From Streptomyces liangshanensis (GTDB taxonomy: Bacteria > Actinomycetota > Actinomycetes > Streptomycetales > Streptomycetaceae), in NCBI RefSeq assembly GCF_011694815.1, contig NZ_CP050177.1:4751001-4815000 (forward strand): a stretch of DNA of 64,000 bases, read 5' to 3'. The stretch's first letter is position 1, and every line of letters starts with the position of its first letter. Below, piece after piece: positions 16,520 through 25,421 of the stretch. The position numbers were made by a program, and so were the translations under genes. Below the pieces are notes generated by a model. The model saw only the letters and a program-made list of their open reading frames with translations. It had not been told where the DNA came from and did not search any database.

Positions 16520-16537
16520 ATAGATCGTATATAGATC
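16520..16537 (+). promoter_or_regulatory. Direct heptamer repeat with 11-bp period
   Basis: ATAGATC at 16520-16526 recurs at 16531-16537, exactly one helical turn apart, 67 bases before the ABC ATPase start. SARP regulators are known to bind direct heptamers with this spacing, and a SARP is encoded at 22936-24723. The AT-rich core GTATATAGAT could equally be part of a promoter. Confidence 0.4.
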
Positions 16538-16604
16538 CGGGGGGCAGGCTGGTCCCCGATGCCTTTACCCCTTGGAATCGCACTATGGAGAGGACTGGTC
16601 GCGC

Positions 16605-17399
16605 ATGATCACCGAGAGGAGCAGCCGTCGTTCGCAGGAGAACAGCAGCGGCTACGGCACTGACACCCGGGGCCACGCCCTGCGCCTGGACGACGTGACC
16701 AAGGTGTACGGCAAGAACGGCCGTGGCGTCCGCGCGCTCGACGGAGTCTCGGTGACCATCGAACGCGGTTCGTACACCGCGGTGATGGGCCCGTCCGGCT
16801 CCGGCAAGTCCACCTTCCTGCACTGCGCCGCCGGTCTCGACAAGCCGACCACGGGCACCTCCTACATCGGCGACACCAAGCTGAACGACCTGAGCGAGAC
16901 CAAGCTGACCAAGCTGCGCAGGCAGCGCGTCGGCTTCGTGTTCCAGGCGTTCAACCTGATCCCCTCCCTCTCCGTGCTCCAGAACGTCGAGCTGCCGGTA
17001 CGGCTCTCCGGCGAGAGCGTCGACAAGGCGTGGCTGGAGGAGATCCTCACCCGCGTCGGCCTCGGCGGCCGCGCCAAGCACCGCCCCGCCGAACTCTCCG
17101 GCGGCCAGCAGCAGCGCGTCGCCATCGCGCGCGCCCTGATCACCCGCCCCGACGTCATCTTCGGCGACGAGCCGACCGGCGCCCTCGACACCGTGACCGC
17201 CAAGGAGATCCTCTCCCTGCTGCGGGCCTGCGTGAACGAGACCGGCCAGACCGTCGTCATGGTCACCCACGACCCGATCGCCGCCGCCTACGCCGACACC
17301 GTCCTGTTCCTCGCCGACGGCAAGCTCGCCGGCCGCATGGACTCCCCGACCGCCGACCGCGTCGCCGAGCGCATGACACACCTGGGAGCGTGGGCCTGA
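16605..17399 (+). CDS. ABC exporter ATPase (MacB/LolD type)
   Basis: A 264-residue ATP-binding subunit: Walker A GPSGSGKS, Q-loop VFQAFNLIPSLS, signature LSGGQQQRVAIARAL, Walker B VIFGDEPTGALD and the H-loop MVTHD. The TGALD form of the D-loop and the length fit the MacB/LolD branch that works with FtsX-like permeases. The ATG at 16605 is preceded by GGAGAGG at a longer than usual distance. The stop overlaps the permease start by one base. A direct repeat upstream is a candidate operator. Probable role: export of, or resistance to, the cluster product. Confidence 0.92.
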   Translation: MITERSSRRSQENSSGYGTDTRGHALRLDDVTKVYGKNGRGVRALDGVSVTIERGSYTAVMGPSGSGKSTFLHCAAGLDKPTTGTSYIGDTKLNDLSETKLTKLRRQRVGFVFQAFNLIPSLSVLQNVELPVRLSGESVDKAWLEEILTRVGLGGRAKHRPAELSGGQQQRVAIARALITRPDVIFGDEPTGALDTVTAKEILSLLRACVNETGQTVVMVTHDPIAAAYADTVLFLADGKLAGRMDSPTADRVAERMTHLGAWA

Positions 17400-19966
17400 T
17401 GCTGCGATACGCGATCCAGACCCTGAGGGCAAGGAAGGGCAGCTTCATCGGCGCCTTCCTCGCCCTGTTCTGCGCGGCCGCGCTGGTCACCGCGTGCGGC
17501 ATCCTCCTGGAGACCGGCCTGCGCGGCACCATCAACACCGAGCGCTACGCCGCCACGCCGGTCGTCGTCGGCGCCGACCAGAACGTCCACCAGACCACCG
17601 TCAAGCACAAGAAGGGCAAGACCAAGACCAAGCACAAGGCCAAGCCCCTCGCCGAGCGGGTCTGGCTGCCGGCCGGCACGGCCGAGAAGCTGTCCTCGCT
17701 GCCCGGCGCCGCCCGCGTCGTCCCCGAAGTCACCTTCCCCGCCTACGCGGTGGACTCCGGCGGCCGGATCGTCGAGGGCGTCGACGGCAAGAAGTCGTAC
17801 GGCCACGGCTGGTCCTCGGCCGCCCTGACCCCCTTCGCCCTCACCGACGGCAAGGCGCCCGGCGCCGGCGAGGTCGTCGTCGACCGCGAACTCGCCTCCC
17901 GTACGGGGCTCAAGCCCGGCAGCGAGGTCGTCGTCCAGTCGACCGGCGCCCCCACCCCGTACAAGGTCAGCGGGATCGCCGCGCCCCGGAGCGGCGACCT
18001 GGGCCAGCAGACCTCCCTGTTCTTCTCGGACGCGGAGGCCCAGAAGCTCTCCGGGCGCGGCGGCCAGGCCGCCGTGATCGGCGTCCTGCCCAAGTCCGGC
18101 GTCTCTGCGGGCGAGTTGGCCTCCCAGGTCAACAAGGCGCTCTCCAACGACGACGGCATCCGCTACAAGGTCGCCACCGGCGGCGACCGGGGCCCGGTCG
18201 AGTTCCTCGACGCGGGCGCCGCCCGGATCAAGATGGTCTCGATGGGCGGCGCCATGGGCGGTACGTCCCTGCTCGTCGCGATCCTCGTCGTCGTCGGCAC
18301 GTTCGCCCTCTCCATCCAGCAGCGCCACCGCGAGATCGCCCTGCTGCGCGCCGTCGCCGCGACCCCCAAGCAGGTCAAGCAGCTCATCGGCCGGGAAGCC
18401 CTGATCATCGGGGCGCTCGCGGGCGTGCTCGGCTCGGCCATGGGACTGCCCATCGCGTACTGGCTGCACGGCAAGTTCGTCGACTTCAAGGCCATCCCGG
18501 AAACCCTGGAGATGACCTACAGCGTCGTCCCGTTCTTCGCCGCGATCGCCGCCGCCCTGCTCGGCGCCTGGTCCGCGGCGCGCATCAGCGCACGCCGTAC
18601 CGCGCGCATCCGGCCCGCCGAGGCGCTCTCCGAAGCGGCCATGGAGAAGCGGCACTTCGCCTGGAGCAGGCTCCTCACCGGCGCCCTGGTCCTGGCGGGC
18701 GGCATCGTCCTCGTCGTCGTCCTCAGCTTCCTCCGTACGGAACCGGCCTCGCAGCCCGTCACGTTCCTCTGCGTCGTCGTCCTGTCCGTCGCCGTCGCGG
18801 TCCTCGGCCCGGTCATCTCCCGGATCTCGGTGGCCCTCGCCGGTGTCCCGCTGCGCCTCTCGCGGGTCGGCGGCCACCTCGCGACGGCCAACGCCAAGGC
18901 CAACGCCAAGCGGATGGCCTCGGCGGTCACGCCGCTGACGCTGCTCATCGGCATGGCCTCCACCGTCCTGTTCGTCCAGACGACGATGGGCGACGCCTCC
19001 ACGGCGCAGGCCAAGGCGGGCAACAAGGCGGACTGGGTGGTCGGTTCGAGCGGCCCGGGTGTCCCGGCCGGCGCCACCGCGGCGCTGCGGCAGGTCCCCG
19101 GGGTCACCGACGTGACCGAGGTGGTCCGTACGACGGTCCGCGTCGGCCTCGACAAGTACCCGGCCCAGGGGCTGACCCCGCAGGGCCTCACCGTCAACTG
19201 GGACCCGGACGTCTCGCAGGGCTCGATCAAGGGCTTCGGCGACAAGAGCGTGGCGCTGAGCGACGTCTCGGCCGACAACCTCGGCAAGAAGCCGGGGGAC
19301 AGCCTGCGGCTGACCCTCGGCGACGGCACCGAGGTGGTCCTCAAGGTCGCCGCCGTCTACGAACGCGGCCTGGGCTTCGGTGATCTGACGATGTCCCACA
19401 CCCTGGTCTCGAAGCACGTCGACAACCCGCTCGCCTCCTCCGTCCTGGTCAAGACGGCCGGCGACGGCAAGGCGGGCAGGCAGCAACTGACCGCCGCGGT
19501 CAAGGCGTTCCCCGGGATCGCGGTGCTGGACCGCACGGAGGTCGACGGCCTGGCCGCCGATGTCCAGCAGTCCAACGCCGAGGTCAACTACCTGGCCATG
19601 GGCCTGATCATCGCGTTCACCGCGATCGCGGTCGTCAACACCCTGGCCATGTCCGTCTCGGACCGTACCCGCGAGTTCGCGCTCCTGCGGCTCGTCGGCA
19701 CGACCCGTCGGCAGGTGATGTCGATGCTGCGCATCGAGTCGGCCCTGGTGGTCCTGGTCGCGGCGGTCCTCGGCACCGGCATCGCGTTCGCCGTCCTCAC
19801 CGCGTTCAGCGTGGGGATGACGGGCGCGGCGCAGCCCTCGATCGACCCGGTGATGTACGTGGGGGTCCTCGCCCTCGCCGCGGTCCTCGCGGCGGTGGCC
19901 ACGATGATCCCGGGCCGGTTCGCCCTGAGCAGCCGGCCGGCGGACGTCATCGGCTCCCGCCAGTAA
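17399..19966 (+). CDS. FtsX-like ABC permease with duplicated core
   Basis: An 855-residue permease with one N-terminal transmembrane helix, a periplasm-facing domain containing a Lys-rich stretch (KHKKGKTKTKHKAK), and two FtsX-type transmembrane blocks. Each block has the conserved REIALLRAVAATPKQV or REFALLRLVGTTRRQV loop, which contacts the ATPase. The second half repeats the architecture of the first, as in other large actinobacterial permeases of this family. It is cotranscribed with the ATPase. A strong hairpin at 19981-20020 follows its stop by 14 bases. Confidence 0.92.
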   Translation: MLRYAIQTLRARKGSFIGAFLALFCAAALVTACGILLETGLRGTINTERYAATPVVVGADQNVHQTTVKHKKGKTKTKHKAKPLAERVWLPAGTAEKLSSLPGAARVVPEVTFPAYAVDSGGRIVEGVDGKKSYGHGWSSAALTPFALTDGKAPGAGEVVVDRELASRTGLKPGSEVVVQSTGAPTPYKVSGIAAPRSGDLGQQTSLFFSDAEAQKLSGRGGQAAVIGVLPKSGVSAGELASQVNKALSNDDGIRYKVATGGDRGPVEFLDAGAARIKMVSMGGAMGGTSLLVAILVVVGTFALSIQQRHREIALLRAVAATPKQVKQLIGREALIIGALAGVLGSAMGLPIAYWLHGKFVDFKAIPETLEMTYSVVPFFAAIAAALLGAWSAARISARRTARIRPAEALSEAAMEKRHFAWSRLLTGALVLAGGIVLVVVLSFLRTEPASQPVTFLCVVVLSVAVAVLGPVISRISVALAGVPLRLSRVGGHLATANAKANAKRMASAVTPLTLLIGMASTVLFVQTTMGDASTAQAKAGNKADWVVGSSGPGVPAGATAALRQVPGVTDVTEVVRTTVRVGLDKYPAQGLTPQGLTVNWDPDVSQGSIKGFGDKSVALSDVSADNLGKKPGDSLRLTLGDGTEVVLKVAAVYERGLGFGDLTMSHTLVSKHVDNPLASSVLVKTAGDGKAGRQQLTAAVKAFPGIAVLDRTEVDGLAADVQQSNAEVNYLAMGLIIAFTAIAVVNTLAMSVSDRTREFALLRLVGTTRRQVMSMLRIESALVVLVAAVLGTGIAFAVLTAFSVGMTGAAQPSIDPVMYVGVLALAAVLAAVATMIPGRFALSSRPADVIGSRQ

Positions 19967-19980
19967 GCACCGGAGGGAGA

Positions 19981-20020
19981 CGTGAGGGGCGTACGGGAGA
20001 CCTCCCGTACGCCCCTCACG
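19981..20020. terminator. Perfect hairpin after the ABC permease
   Basis: A 19-bp perfect inverted repeat (19981-19999 and 20002-20020) with only 2 bases between the arms. Its position directly after the permease stop makes it the terminator of that operon. Confidence 0.85.
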
Positions 20021-20059
20021 GCGTCCGCGCCCCGCCCGGGAGGGTGGGCCGCCCGTACA

Positions 20060-20103
20060 CACGACAAGAGCACGGCAAGGGCACGACAAGGGCACGACAA
20101 GAG
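20060..20103 (+). repeat. Four 11-bp tandem repeats
   Basis: CACGACAAGAG, CACGGCAAGGG, CACGACAAGGG and CACGACAAGAG lie head to tail between two terminators. The segment is noncoding and probably a slippage product. Confidence 0.85.
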
Positions 20104-20145
20104 CCGGTCTCCCGAACCCCTGGTCAGGGTCCTGGAGACCGGCTC
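20101..20145 (-). terminator. Hairpin after the oxygenase gene
   Basis: Arms GAGCCGGTCTCC (20101-20112) and its exact complement (20134-20145), with a further short GACCCTG/CAGGGTC-like pairing inside the loop. It lies 28 bases beyond the stop of the leftward oxygenase gene. Confidence 0.75.
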
Positions 20146-20172
20146 CCGTGTCGTTCGGGGCGCCGCGCCCGG

Positions 20173-21183
20173 TCAGCCCAGCACCGCGCCGTTGTCGGCC
20201 CGGTCCACCCGGCTGCGCCGGTGGTCGAGGTGCGCGTACACCCGGTGCAGCCAGCGGTCCGCGCCGTCGTAGGCCGGCGTGAACGACGTACGGCCGTGCA
20301 CCGCGAGCCGGTTGTCGACCACCGCGAGGTCGCCGACGCGCAGCGCGAGCGCCGACATGGTCGCCATGAAGGCCTCCCGCAGCTCCGCCATGGCCGCGCG
20401 CGCCTCGTCGTCCAGCGGGTGGGTGGCGGAGAAGTCCACCAGCACGTTCGGGTCCTGGGGGTCGCCGTTCAGCACCGCGTGCGCGGGCGTGGCGCTGTCC
20501 AGGGACCCGAAGGACGGCGGCGGCTCGGTCAGGAACCGGGGCTCCGCCAGCACCGCGCGGGTCCGCTCCGACAGCAGCGGCAGCGCCCGGCGGATCGAGG
20601 ACGTGCAGAGCTTCGCGTCCCCGGTCGCGTCCTCCCGTACGCAGAGCAGCCCGACGTAGTCGGGCCGGTTGTCGTGAAAGGCGTTCTCGATGTGCAGTTC
20701 CAGCAGAACGGAACCCGCATTGCTCTGCGACGTCTCATTCCCGGGAACGGGCACGACATTCTGTACGAGCGCGCCCGTCTTTTCGTTCCGGAACGCCACG
20801 ACCTCGCCGAGCTGGAGCATCGCCGTGGTGATCACGGCCGCCGCGATCGTCGGAATGCGTTCGACGGATCCCTTCACGGTCGGCGTCACCGGGAGCGGCG
20901 CGTTCGCCACCACGGGCATGTCGCGCAGCAGCAGCACCCCGTCGGGGCCCGCGTCATGACGGAACCTCCTGAGCGTCGCCAGCAGGGTGCGCGGCAGCAG
21001 CGCCGAGGCGTCACGAGCCGCCTCCAGCCAGGCCGGATCGTCGATCCGGGCCCCCGCGGCCACCTCCGGGGCCAGCTGCTCCGCGACGGCGACGAGCTCG
21101 CTCCGCTCGGCGTCGGTGAGTTCCACCGCGGTGACCGCGGGAGCCGTGAGAAGAGGTAGGGGAAGCGTATGGGTCTCGGACAT
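20173..21183 (-). CDS. Fe(II)/2-oxoglutarate amino-acid beta-hydroxylase, AsnO/VioC family
   Basis: A 336-residue non-heme iron oxygenase of the clavaminate-synthase-like group. The facial triad is the His and Glu of HIENAFH and the distal His of NRLAVHGRTSF; the Arg of YDGADRWLHR would bind 2-oxoglutarate. The blocks GALVQNVVPVPGNE, NAGSVLL and PPPSFGS are those I associate with AsnO (CDA cluster) and VioC. Such enzymes hydroxylate free Asn, Arg or related residues at the beta carbon before or during peptide assembly. The substrate is not certain. Transcribed leftward, divergent from the second phosphopantetheinyl transferase across 260 bases that hold no other clear gene. Confidence 0.87.
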   Translation of the reverse strand: MSETHTLPLPLLTAPAVTAVELTDAERSELVAVAEQLAPEVAAGARIDDPAWLEAARDASALLPRTLLATLRRFRHDAGPDGVLLLRDMPVVANAPLPVTPTVKGSVERIPTIAAAVITTAMLQLGEVVAFRNEKTGALVQNVVPVPGNETSQSNAGSVLLELHIENAFHDNRPDYVGLLCVREDATGDAKLCTSSIRRALPLLSERTRAVLAEPRFLTEPPPSFGSLDSATPAHAVLNGDPQDPNVLVDFSATHPLDDEARAAMAELREAFMATMSALALRVGDLAVVDNRLAVHGRTSFTPAYDGADRWLHRVYAHLDHRRSRVDRADNGAVLG

Positions 21184-21443
21184 GTGGGCATTCCTCGCGT
21201 CGATCGGAATTTACCGCCCCAGTCTCCGAGAGGGTGCTATCGCGTCCCTACGGGCGAATTCATGGGTACCGGCCGCCGTGGCGTGTATAGAGGGTCCATA
21301 GGCGTACGGTGCACGATCGCCCGGTGGCCTTTCTGTCCGTGCCGTACGCGGAGAGAAAGCGAAAAGAGGCCGACACCGCCGACAACGCCGACAACGCGGA
21401 AAAAGGCCGAACAGAGACTGGCCGAAGAGAGACTGTGAGGGAA

Positions 21444-22298
21444 ATGGGAAAGTCCATGGCGTTCACACACGGAACACCGAAGGGCGAGCACACCCGGCAG
21501 CCTCCCCGAGCCCTCCCCGGCGCGGACGGCGAGGCGCACGTCTGGTGGTGGGAGCCGCCGGCCCAGCTCGACCCCGCGGACCTCGCCCTGCTCGGCACCG
21601 AGGAGTTCCGCCGCGCGCTCAGCCTGCTGGCCGAGCGGGACGCGGCGGCCTTCGCGCACAACAGGGCGGCGGCCAGGCGGGCCCTGGCCGGGCTGCTCGG
21701 CATCGCGCCCGAGACCGTCGAGCTGGGCAGGCACCGCTGCCCGGGCTGCGGCGACCGCGGGCACGGCCCCCCGAGGGTCGTGGCCCCCGAGAGCGCGGCC
21801 CCGCTGGCCATCAGCATGTCCCGTACGGCCGACCGCGGCGTCTTCGCGCTCGGCGCGGGCACCACGATCGGCGTCGACGTCGAGACCGTGCGCCCGATGC
21901 GGGAGGCCTCGCTCTCCGGCTCGGTCCTGACGGACAACGAGCGCGCGTACCTGATGGCGCTCGCCCCGGGACCGGCCAGGGACGCGGGCTTCCACCGCGT
22001 CTGGACCCGCAAGGAGGCCGTGGTGAAGGCGGCCGGGCTCGGGCTGGTGGGCACCGTCCTCAACCGGCTGGAGACCTGGCCCGCCCACCCGGGCCCGGTC
22101 AGGGTGCTGCACACCTACGCGGGCCGTACCACCGCCTGGGCCGTCCAGGACCTGCGGCTCGGCGACACGGTCGCGGCGGCGGTGGCCCGCCCCCACGGGG
22201 CCCTCGCGCGGGGACCCGTACACATCCATCCCGTACCGCGCACCGAGCCCGTACCGCACACCGAGACACCCATCGCACCGGACCCGGAAGGAACGTAA
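21444..22298 (+). CDS. Sfp-type 4'-phosphopantetheinyl transferase (second copy)
   Basis: About 284 residues. It has CPGCGDRGHGPP, the magnesium site GVDVETV and the catalytic WTRKEAVVKAAGLGLVG. Motif order and spacing match the first copy at 14838, so the two are paralogues. The start is not settled: ATG 21444 has GAGG only three bases away, and ATG 21456 has a weaker GGGA at better spacing. The C-terminal tail contains repeated VPRTEPVPHTE-like residues. The unknown gene at 22304 follows 5 bases after the stop and is probably coupled. Confidence 0.88.
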   Translation: MGKSMAFTHGTPKGEHTRQPPRALPGADGEAHVWWWEPPAQLDPADLALLGTEEFRRALSLLAERDAAAFAHNRAAARRALAGLLGIAPETVELGRHRCPGCGDRGHGPPRVVAPESAAPLAISMSRTADRGVFALGAGTTIGVDVETVRPMREASLSGSVLTDNERAYLMALAPGPARDAGFHRVWTRKEAVVKAAGLGLVGTVLNRLETWPAHPGPVRVLHTYAGRTTAWAVQDLRLGDTVAAAVARPHGALARGPVHIHPVPRTEPVPHTETPIAPDPEGT

Positions 22299-22303
22299 CC
22301 GCC

Positions 22304-22906
22304 ATGACCGCAACGACCGTTGAGACCGTTCAGAGCGTCCAGACCCTGCAGAGCGCCCAGGGTGTCCGGCACGTGGAGACCACGCCCCGGGCATCGTCCC
22401 CGGCCACCGGGCGCCCGGCGTCCGTCCCCGCGTCCGCCCCCGCCGTCCTCGAAGGGACCGCCCTCGCCGCCTACTTCGCCGCCCTGACCGCGGCCGTCGA
22501 GCGCGACGACCCGGGCCCGTCCGCCGGCGCCGGCTGGGAGGAGCGCGAGCGGCTGTACGTCGGCGCCTGGGTCCGCCGCGTCTACGAACACCCCCTGTCC
22601 CCCCTCGTGTTCACCCAGCCGCACGGACGGCTCGCCCTGGACGTCCAGCACGCCCAGGCCGCCGCGCTCGCGCGGCGCATCGACGTCGGCCGCGGCCGCG
22701 CCCGTCCCGCGAAGCCCGCCGCCGAGGTACGGGCCGTCGCCGCGATCGCCGCGATGTGGGCGGTCACCGCGAGCAGCTTCACCCAGACCCCGCGCCCGCC
22801 CCGCGAACGGCTCGTGTCCGACGCGTGGGCCGTCGTGCGGAGCACCATCGGCCCCTCCCTGGTGTCCGACGCCCCGACGCTGGTACGGCTCCGGGGCGCC
22901 TGGTGA
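22304..22906 (+). CDS. Unknown protein, 200 residues
   Basis: I do not recognise a family. The N-terminus is rich in Val, Gln and Thr (VETVQSVQTLQSAQ) and unlikely to be folded; residues 50-200 look like a soluble alpha-helical domain with the conserved-looking VRRVYEHPLSPLVFTQPHGR and IAAMWAVTASSFTQ. No signal peptide or membrane span is seen. GGAAGGA precedes the ATG. It follows the second phosphopantetheinyl transferase by 5 bases and converges on the SARP gene with a 29-base gap, so it probably belongs to the cluster. Confidence 0.7.
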   Translation: MTATTVETVQSVQTLQSAQGVRHVETTPRASSPATGRPASVPASAPAVLEGTALAAYFAALTAAVERDDPGPSAGAGWEERERLYVGAWVRRVYEHPLSPLVFTQPHGRLALDVQHAQAAALARRIDVGRGRARPAKPAAEVRAVAAIAAMWAVTASSFTQTPRPPRERLVSDAWAVVRSTIGPSLVSDAPTLVRLRGAW

Positions 22907-22935
22907 CCCCGGACCCGCCTCCGGGGCCGCCGGGC

Positions 22936-24723
22936 TCACCGCACCGCGGGGGCGTCGTGCGCGACCGGCGAGGCCGCGTACAGCAGCACCAGCTCGTGGC
23001 ACCGGTACAACGGCAGCCCCCGCGGGTCCAGTCCCGACAGGTCGAGCAGGGAACCGTCCACCAGCGCCTCCAGCAGCCGTTCCGCCTCCTCCTCCGGCAG
23101 CGACAGCCGGGTGCCGGCCTCCCGCGCCGAGAACGGCTCCGTGCCCCAGCCGGCCAACGCCGCCAGGGTCTCCCGTCCCTGGGGTGTCGTCCGGCGCACC
23201 GAGGGCAGCAGGGCCCGGCGCACGTCCAGATCGCCGAAGGACAGCTCCGCGAGCCTCGTCCGGGGATCCGCCATCCGGTCCGCGAACCGGCGGGCCGGCC
23301 AGTGCGGCCGCGCCGCCAGCCGGGCGCCCATCACGGCTAAGGCCAGCGGCAGCCCGCCGCAGTACGCCACGAGGTCGTCGGCGGCGTCGGGATCGGCCAG
23401 CAGCCGGTCCGGGCCCGCCGCCGTCGCGAGGACGGCCAGCGCGTCGTCGTCGTCCAGCACGGCGAGCGCCACCGTGTCGGCGCCCGTCACCCTGGCCAGC
23501 CGCGACCGGCTGGTGATCAGCACCGCGCACCGCGGGCCCGCCGGCATCAGCGGGGCCACCTGGAGGTCGCCCGCCGCGTCGTCCAGCACGACCAGCAGCC
23601 GCTTGCCCGCGGTGCGGGCGCGGTAGAGCCGTACCAGCTCGTCGCGGTCGGGAACGGGACCCGCGCCGTCGAGCCCCGGTTCCCCGAGCGCCCGCAGCAG
23701 CCGGACCAGCACCTCGCCGGGGTCCTTCGCGGTCCCGTCGGGGCGGCACAGCTCGGCGAAGAGCTGCCCGTCGGGGAAGTGCGCCGCGCTGTCGACCGCC
23801 ACCCGCACCGCCAGGGCCGTCTTGCCGACCCCCGCCATACCGGTGACCAGCAGCCGCCTGGGCCGCCCGTCCGGCGCACCCAACCGGGCCATGAGCGCGG
23901 CCAGTTCGCCGTCCCGCCCGGTCAGCTCGCCCTCGGCGGCCGGCAGCATCGCGGGCGCGCCGTGCCGCCCCCGTACACCGGCCTCCGCGAGGCCCAACTC
24001 CCCGCCCAGCACCGCCTGGTAGGTCGCCCCCAGCGCCTCGCCCGGGTCAACTCCCAGCTGGTCGACCAGGACCTTGCGCCCCTCGTAGTAGGTGTGCAGC
24101 GCGTCGGCCTGCCGCCCGCACCGGTACAGCGCCGTCATCAACTGGGCGCGCAGCCGTTCCCGTACGGGGAACTCGGCTACCAGGCCGGTGAGTTCGGCCG
24201 TCACCTGCTCGTGCCTGCCGAGGGCGAGATCCGCCTCGATGCGGTTCTCCAGCGCGAACATCCGGGCCTCTTCCAGCTGCGGCAGCTCGGCCTCCAGCAG
24301 GAACTCGGTGACGTTCGACAGCGCGGAACCGCGCCACCACCCCAGCGCCTCCGTCAGGAGCGCCTGGGCCTCGACGTGCCTCCCGTCCTGCAACGCCTCG
24401 CGCCCGAGCCGGTCCAGCCGCTCGAACTCCACGACGTCGATCCGGGCGCCCGGGGCGCGCAGCACGTAACCGGGCTGGCGCCGGACGATCTCGACCTGCT
24501 CGCCGAGGTGCTTGCGGAGCCGTGAGATGTAGGTGTAGATCTGCGCGCTGGCGGTGACGGGCGGATCCCATCCCCACAGCAGCGTGCCGAGTCTCGCGTC
24601 GGAGACCACCCGCCCGCGGGCCAGCAGCAACGCCGCGAGGACCGTGTGCACCTTGGAACCGGACAACGCGACCCATTCCCCACCACGCCGGGCCTCCACC
24701 GGCCCGAGAATCCTGAAATCCAT
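22936..24723 (-). CDS. SARP/AfsR-type pathway regulator with NB-ARC domain and a TTA codon
   Basis: A 595-residue transcriptional activator. Residues 1-95 form the OmpR-like winged helix (LGPVEARRGG, LLLARGRVVS, YISRLRKHLG, GYVLRAP). Residues 96-240 form the bacterial transcriptional activation domain. About 265-480 form an NB-ARC ATPase with P-loop GMAGVGKTAL (295-304) and LLVVLDDA. The ATG at 24723 has GGGAG at 6 bases. Codon 462 is TTA (23340-23338), so full-length product needs the bldA tRNA. It is the only obvious pathway-type activator in the left block and probably controls it. Its own operators were not identified. Confidence 0.92.
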   Translation of the reverse strand: MDFRILGPVEARRGGEWVALSGSKVHTVLAALLLARGRVVSDARLGTLLWGWDPPVTASAQIYTYISRLRKHLGEQVEIVRRQPGYVLRAPGARIDVVEFERLDRLGREALQDGRHVEAQALLTEALGWWRGSALSNVTEFLLEAELPQLEEARMFALENRIEADLALGRHEQVTAELTGLVAEFPVRERLRAQLMTALYRCGRQADALHTYYEGRKVLVDQLGVDPGEALGATYQAVLGGELGLAEAGVRGRHGAPAMLPAAEGELTGRDGELAALMARLGAPDGRPRRLLVTGMAGVGKTALAVRVAVDSAAHFPDGQLFAELCRPDGTAKDPGEVLVRLLRALGEPGLDGAGPVPDRDELVRLYRARTAGKRLLVVLDDAAGDLQVAPLMPAGPRCAVLITSRSRLARVTGADTVALAVLDDDDALAVLATAAGPDRLLADPDAADDLVAYCGGLPLALAVMGARLAARPHWPARRFADRMADPRTRLAELSFGDLDVRRALLPSVRRTTPQGRETLAALAGWGTEPFSAREAGTRLSLPEEEAERLLEALVDGSLLDLSGLDPRGLPLYRCHELVLLYAASPVAHDAPAVR

Positions 24724-24839
24724 GCGCCACTCCCTTCTGGTGTGACCGTCCTGCATGGATTCAGAAGCTATGCGCCCGCCTTATCCGTGGGTTATCGCTC
24801 GGGAACCGGCCACCGATACCGGCCACCGCCGCGTGTCGG

Positions 24840-25253
24840 TCAGGTGTTGTGGAGCACGTTGCCGAGCTCGTTCTCGACCTCGATCTCGTGGTGCTCCGCG
24901 CCCGCCGGGACCATCGCGTACGAACTCTCCAGGAACCGCCGCAGGGGCGCGTTGTCGAACTGCACCAGCGCGACCCCGTCCGGCGAGTGGAACTCCAGGA
25001 CGGTCTGGGCCCGCCCGCACGGCCACACCAGCACGTCCCCCGTGCCGGACGGCAGCCGCAGCCCGGTTTCGAGCAGGTCGCGCGCGAAGGCCCAGACCAC
25101 CTCGCTCCGGTCGAGTGAGACCTCGGGCGGGAACACGATGCGCATCGCGAGCGGATCGGAGCCGTCGTAGAGGAGCGTGACGGGGACCGTTCTGTGCTGG
25201 GCGGCGTCCGTGATCAGACGGGCTTTGGCGGGTTGTTCCACGACGGGTGGCAT
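24840..25253 (-). CDS. ssgE: SsgA-like sporulation/cell-division protein, probably SsgE
   Basis: A 137-residue SsgA-like protein, a family confined to morphologically complex actinomycetes. The diagnostic features are VPVTLLYDGSDPLAMRIVF near the N-terminus, VVWAFARDLLETGL, GTGDVLVWPC and a C-terminal acidic end. GAGGAG precedes the ATG. Assignment to SsgE, which acts in spore maturation and separation, rests on position next to the CbiMQO genes as I recall the S. coelicolor order, not on distinctive residues. Leftward; divergent from cbiM. Confidence 0.85.
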   Translation of the reverse strand: MPPVVEQPAKARLITDAAQHRTVPVTLLYDGSDPLAMRIVFPPEVSLDRSEVVWAFARDLLETGLRLPSGTGDVLVWPCGRAQTVLEFHSPDGVALVQFDNAPLRRFLESSYAMVPAGAEHHEIEVENELGNVLHNT

Positions 25254-25421
25254 CGGCTCGCTCCTCTGGGGTGAGAGCCGGGGACGGTGAGTGTGGCGTC
25301 ACTACCCCGCGGGCTTCATCAAATATTCATTTCACAATCATACAAACTAGTCAAATTAGGGCATAACGCCCGCCCCGGGTCCGTCCGCGCTTCCCTTGGG
25401 CGGCGGCCTGCATACAACCCG

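Noticed and set aside
20060..20103. CRISPR-like short repeats
   Set aside because: The 11-bp units lie head to tail without spacers.
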